Below, piece by piece: positions 61,000 through 64,000 of a stretch of 64,000 nucleotides of DNA. The DNA is from Limnohabitans sp. Bal53. GTDB taxonomy: Bacteria > Pseudomonadota > Gammaproteobacteria > Burkholderiales > Burkholderiaceae_C. Every line of letters begins with the position of its first letter. The stretch's first letter is position 1. The translations under genes and the position numbers were made by a program. A model generated the notes under the pieces. The model ran no database searches, was not told the origin of the DNA, and saw only the letters and a program-made list of their open reading frames with translations. The DNA is taken from positions 682,001-746,000 of the forward strand of contig NZ_NESH01000002.1 in NCBI RefSeq assembly GCF_003063355.1. The letters run 5' to 3'.

Positions 61000-62031
61000 T
61001 GAGCCACTTGGTTATTGATGTTTTATTTCAAGATTGTGGATAAGTCTGGTGATAAAGCTGTTTCCTCGTCTCCTTTCGATTGCTTTGTTCTACTTGTCTT
61101 AGCTCCTTTAACCTTAGCGGTAGAGCTCCTGAATCGCCAACTTTGATTGCCTGTTTCAACACTCGCCTGCGTCTCGCCATATTCCTCGCCGTCGATCTTG
61201 AACGTTTTTTTCAACAATGCCCTTCTCCCAGCCTGCCGCCCGATTACAGAACTCAGGCTCGAACAGGTAATGACCTGTCATGGCTTCAAAGCGAGCATTG
61301 ATGCTTCGTTGCTTTCCAGTCCCCACCTTATCAATGGCAGTCTTCATGTTGTCGTAGATTCCTCGCTTGGGCACTCCACCGAAGACTTCAAAGGCTCGAC
61401 GATGAGCATCAAACAACATCTCGTGTGACTGAGCGTAATAGGCAACCATCAGGAAAGCTCTGCTGGAAGCCAACTTGATATGAGCGACTTCCAAACGTCT
61501 TCGTTGACCCTCCACGACAGCGTATTCACAGCTCCAATCAAATTGAAAAGCCTCGCCAAGCTCAAAGCTCAGCGGAACAAAACCAGCATGTCGTGGAGCA
61601 GTCTTCTGCTGCTCTCGCCAATACTTGCAGTACTCGTAGACAGGTCCTCGACTGCCCCCATAGCCGAGCTCACGAATACCTTCAAAGATCTCTTTCGTTG
61701 TCCGACGGTCTCGTTTGCCTCGATGCATATCGGCCTTGAGCCACAAGATCATTTGCTCTTTAAAGGGCTCCAAAATCGACTTCGCAGGGACCCTTTTGGG
61801 GTAGCGAGGCTCTGTCACGTCAACTAACGCTAGCCAACGTGAAGCGGTGTTACGGGCAATGCCTAACCTTTGGGCGGCTTCTCGAACTGATACCCCTTCG
61901 CGTAGTACCAGCCGACGTAATTTGCTAAGTGTTCCCACGTTTATCACTCCTGCACACCCCTGCCCAAATAATTAGCAGGATATGTGGAACGTGGCTCAAA
62001 CTTGCTCGTGAATGTTTATCAGAGTGGCTCA
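61000..62031. mobile_element. Degenerate IS21-family insertion sequence
   Basis: The left end begins TGAGCCACTT (61000) and the right end, read inward, begins TGAGCCACT (62031-62023). A further GTGGCTCA copy lies at 61991-61998. It contains a partial istA on the minus strand and no istB; the length of 1032 bp is under half of a complete IS21. No target duplication is visible outside the ends (AAATA on the left, GTTTT on the right), which fits an adjacent deletion. Confidence 0.7.
61156..61947 (-). pseudogene. istA: Truncated IS21-family transposase IstA
   Basis: A 263-codon frame carrying the N-terminal half of IstA: a helix-turn-helix (LREGVSVREAAQRLGIARNTASRWL), then the DDE core start with DWSCEYAVVEG and GIYDNMKTAIDKVG (both Asp residues of the catalytic triad), ending abruptly VEKNVQDRRRGIWRDAGEC. 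A second frame just downstream (about 61010-61200) contains a more basic stretch, ETRRRVLKQAIKVGD, that may be the original C-terminus after an internal deletion. The catalytic Glu and istB are absent, so it is not autonomous. Confidence 0.8.
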
Positions 62032-62120
62032 GTTTTCAAAATAAAACAACAGCCCGCTGTCAATTGGTTCATCTTGTCTTGCTTTTTCATGTTCACATTC
62101 CACTGATTCATTGGGGGTCG

Positions 62121-62906
62121 TTATTGAGGTTTGGCCACTAAAAATACGGTTCTCATCCACTCGTCTTGGGCGGTCATGTCAGGCGGCGGGGGCAGGATGC
62201 GCACTTGCAATGGCCCCAACTGCGGCATTTTTTGGGACAGCGCTGTACGCACCGACATCACTCTGAAAAACGCTTCTCTGGACAAGCGCTGGTTGCCCGA
62301 CTCGGCCAGGGCGATGAGCTGATAGCTCACCCCTTGCGGCCATGGCCAAGCAGGCAATACGGCTGCGTTGGGTGGCAAGTCATATTCATTGATGCCAAAG
62401 GCAAACTGCGTCACCACCGTCCCGCCCAGCGCCAGATTCAGCCGTTGCTGCGTTGTCGCTGCGCCCTCAGCCTCGGGTGAAGCGGCTGGGAGCGCGCGCT
62501 CGGGCTGCGATGCAGCCACAACCTGGGGGCGCTTGATGCGGATTTCCGCAACACGAGGCGGCATCGGCGCTGGCTCAAGACGCAGGTCTGGCTCTGGCAA
62601 TTCGCTGGCTGGGCCAGCTGGCGTCTGGGTGCCTGATTCCGGTTTGGGTGAGGGGCTGGTCTTGGGCGTCATGTCCAACAAAATTTGCTGCGCCTTGTCT
62701 TGCCGCTGCTGTCCACTGCTGCCCTCCAGCATTTCTGTGACCTGCAATTGGGCTGCGGCCTTTTGCAAGATCAAGGCCTGCGAATTCAGGGTGACCAGAC
62801 CCACGGTGAAAATGCCCACCAGAAACAACAAATTGAGCAAAACATTGATCAGGGCATCGACATAGCCCGGCCAATAGTTGGTCTCTTCTTTCAGGGCTGA
62901 ACTCAT
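62121..62906 (-). CDS. MotB-like membrane protein, second of a pair
   Basis: A 261-residue protein. After a short cytoplasmic start it has NYWPGYVDALINVLLNLLFLVGIFTVGLVTLN, the W-P-G-Y-V-D-A-L motif and single transmembrane helix seen in MotB/OmpA-like proton-channel subunits. A long Pro/Glu/Ala linker follows (about 70-160). The C-terminal domain (LPPNAAVLPAWPWPQGVSYQLIALAES…REAFFRVMSVRTALSQKMPQLGPLQVRI) looks like a degenerate OmpA-like fold. ATG 62906 overlaps the stop of the first gene as ATGA and has AAAGGGCAG upstream. The product and its partner would energise a periplasm-spanning machine. Confidence 0.6.
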   Translation of the reverse strand: MSSALKEETNYWPGYVDALINVLLNLLFLVGIFTVGLVTLNSQALILQKAAAQLQVTEMLEGSSGQQRQDKAQQILLDMTPKTSPSPKPESGTQTPAGPASELPEPDLRLEPAPMPPRVAEIRIKRPQVVAASQPERALPAASPEAEGAATTQQRLNLALGGTVVTQFAFGINEYDLPPNAAVLPAWPWPQGVSYQLIALAESGNQRLSREAFFRVMSVRTALSQKMPQLGPLQVRILPPPPDMTAQDEWMRTVFLVAKPQ

Positions 62907-63565
62907 GGCTGCCCTTTGAACTGGGGTTCGCGCTGGTGCCACTCGAGCGTGACCACGATTTCTCCGTCTGCGTATCCCCTGGGCGGTACATTGGACTTTT
63001 GCAGTCTCACTTGGATGCGTTTTTCATCCACGCCTTGCTGACGCAACAGTTGGTTGACCTTCATGATCAAGCGGTAACTTGTTTTTTCCATGACCGGGTC
63101 GGCAGCAACGGTGGAGGCTTGAATGACCCAATACAGCGGCTTGTCCGATTTCAAGCGCGCCATCAACGTGGCCAACTCTTGCGCCGCTTCTGGCGACAAG
63201 TCACCCACACCCGCCTCAAAGATCAAGCGAATTTGATCGGGCAGCGTTGCATCGGTTTTGGATGTTTTGGCCTCAACCCTGTCCTTGGCCTGCGGCTTTT
63301 CAGCCGTGGGCTTGGGTAACACCGGCGCAGGCGCAGGCGCAGGCACAGTGGGTGTGGGCGCTCTGAGCTCATCCTTTTTGCTGGCGTCCACCTCTTGCTC
63401 CAAACTGGCGCGCAAAAGCTGTTGCTCGTAGCGAGCCACCAAATTTTCAATTTGCGTCATGGCAAAGACCAAGATAGCCAGCAACAGCAGCAAGCTCAGC
63501 ACCAAGCTTGCGACTGCGGCCACATAGCCCGGCCAAACAGACGGCACCCCTTTACCCAGTTTCAT
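62903..63565 (-). CDS. MotB/OmpA-like membrane protein, first of a pair
   Basis: A 220-residue protein. A basic start (MKLGKGVPSVWPGYVAAVASLVLSL) leads into one transmembrane helix (LVLSLLLLLAILVFAM), a coiled-coil segment (QIENLVARYEQQLLRASLEQEV), a Pro/Ala-rich linker and a C-terminal OmpA-like domain (LIFEAGVGDLSPEAAQELATLMARL…YWVIQASTVAAD…RLIMKVNQLLRQQGVDEKRIQVRLQKS). ATG 63565 has ACAAAGG upstream. It is coupled to the next gene by ATGA. No MotA-like partner is in the window. Confidence 0.6.
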   Translation of the reverse strand: MKLGKGVPSVWPGYVAAVASLVLSLLLLLAILVFAMTQIENLVARYEQQLLRASLEQEVDASKKDELRAPTPTVPAPAPAPVLPKPTAEKPQAKDRVEAKTSKTDATLPDQIRLIFEAGVGDLSPEAAQELATLMARLKSDKPLYWVIQASTVAADPVMEKTSYRLIMKVNQLLRQQGVDEKRIQVRLQKSNVPPRGYADGEIVVTLEWHQREPQFKGQP

Positions 63566-64000
63566 TACAACCTTTGTGTTTTGGGCCCAGACAAGGCCAC
63601 TTTTCATCAACAAACGACCATAGGAGTACCCCAATTGGGTAATCAATTAATGTATTTAGGGTCGCGTTTATTTTTCAATTTTAACTATTTAATAAGACAT
63701 TGACAAATCTAACGGTTAACAACCAACAATTGTTACAATTAGTACTTTAATATTCATTAAATAACCAAACATACCACTGCAAAGCCCTCTCTCTGGGGAC
63801 ATTCACAAGCGCTGGCATGAGGCCAACCGGGCACACTGGACTCGGCCTGAATGGTCAGAGCGACCACACCCGCACGGGCAAAAAAGGACGAAGGAATCAG
63901 AAAGAGACACCACGAGGCAGTCTCGCCTTCAGGAAGGCAGGCCCCGCGTGTGTAGGCCTTGCGCACGCTCGAGGGCCTGGCTGATGGCCAAAAAAAATGC
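63566..64000. other. AT-rich intergenic region at window end
   Basis: 435 bases upstream of the MotB-like pair. Positions 63646-63780 are strikingly AT-rich compared with the rest of the window and probably hold the pair's promoter; TTAACA/TTGACA-like hexamers are present on both strands but I cannot fix a promoter. The rightmost 200 bases hold only short frames (for example 63757-63966, minus) with non-protein-like composition. Confidence 0.4.

Noticed and set aside
63757-63966. 69-codon minus-strand frame near the window end
   Set aside because: Cys/Ala/Ser-rich with no ribosome site or recognisable feature.

Overview
The window looks like a chromosomal segment of a betaproteobacterium in the order Burkholderiales, most likely family Comamonadaceae (Limnohabitans/Rhodoferax/Hydrogenophaga-like). 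I infer this from the gene neighbourhoods (hupB/tRNA-Val/ppiD/tRNA-His, uvrC-pgsA, EarP with an arginine-type EF-P), from polyhydroxybutyrate genes (3-hydroxybutyrate dehydrogenase, phasin), from a Bug-type solute-binding protein, and from the GC-rich codon use. No rRNA or CRISPR array is present.

Region 1 (1-11911) reads as one end of an integrated mobile island that abuts the 3' end of a tRNA-Val(GAC) gene. It carries the end of an AlpA-like regulator, a nucleoside 2-deoxyribosyltransferase-like protein, a large primase/helicase-type ATPase and a small partner, all in overlapping frames. The cargo is a heavy-metal RND efflux operon: czcI-like, czcC, a periplasmic accessory, czcB, czcA and a second accessory. 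Between cargo and tRNA lies a GC-rich hairpin followed by seven CTACTATCA-type repeats, which may be a replication origin or a control site.

Region 2 (11912-30508) is core chromosome: relA, an alpha/beta hydrolase, 3-hydroxybutyrate dehydrogenase, an OmpR/EnvZ-type two-component pair, mfd, tRNA-His, ppiD, tRNA-Val(TAC), hupB, a tartrate/D-malate dehydrogenase-type enzyme, a DMT exporter, pgsA, uvrC and earP. Region 3 (30509-32549) separates earP from its substrate gene efp. It holds decayed small membrane-protein genes flanked by short sequences resembling integron attC core sites, then a YeeE/YedE sulfur-transport pair.

Region 4 (32550-55490) is mostly core metabolism and transport: efp, a LOG-family protein, a minus-strand operon (antiporter, 2-hydroxyacid dehydrogenase, rmuC, MFS), pncB, a branched-chain amino-acid-type ABC transporter with fused LivH-LivM and no binding protein nearby, a nitroreductase/thioesterase/deacetylase-family operon, a phasin, a patatin-like lipoprotein, a Fur-box-linked iron-binding protein, ahpCF, small membrane proteins, a cyclopropane-fatty-acid-synthase-type gene broken by an amber codon, an SDR with a palindromic operator, and a 7-TM protein.

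Region 5 (55491-64000) is a decaying accessory zone: a TetR regulator with two identical-class operators, a patatin-like gene fragment, a broken Phd/ParE toxin-antitoxin pair next to an orphan HigA, then an intact gamma-glutamyltransferase and Bug protein. It ends with the C-terminal remnant of a giant secreted adhesin, a degenerate IS21-family element and two MotB-like membrane proteins. That last group suggests an energised adhesin-secretion locus damaged by the insertion sequence.
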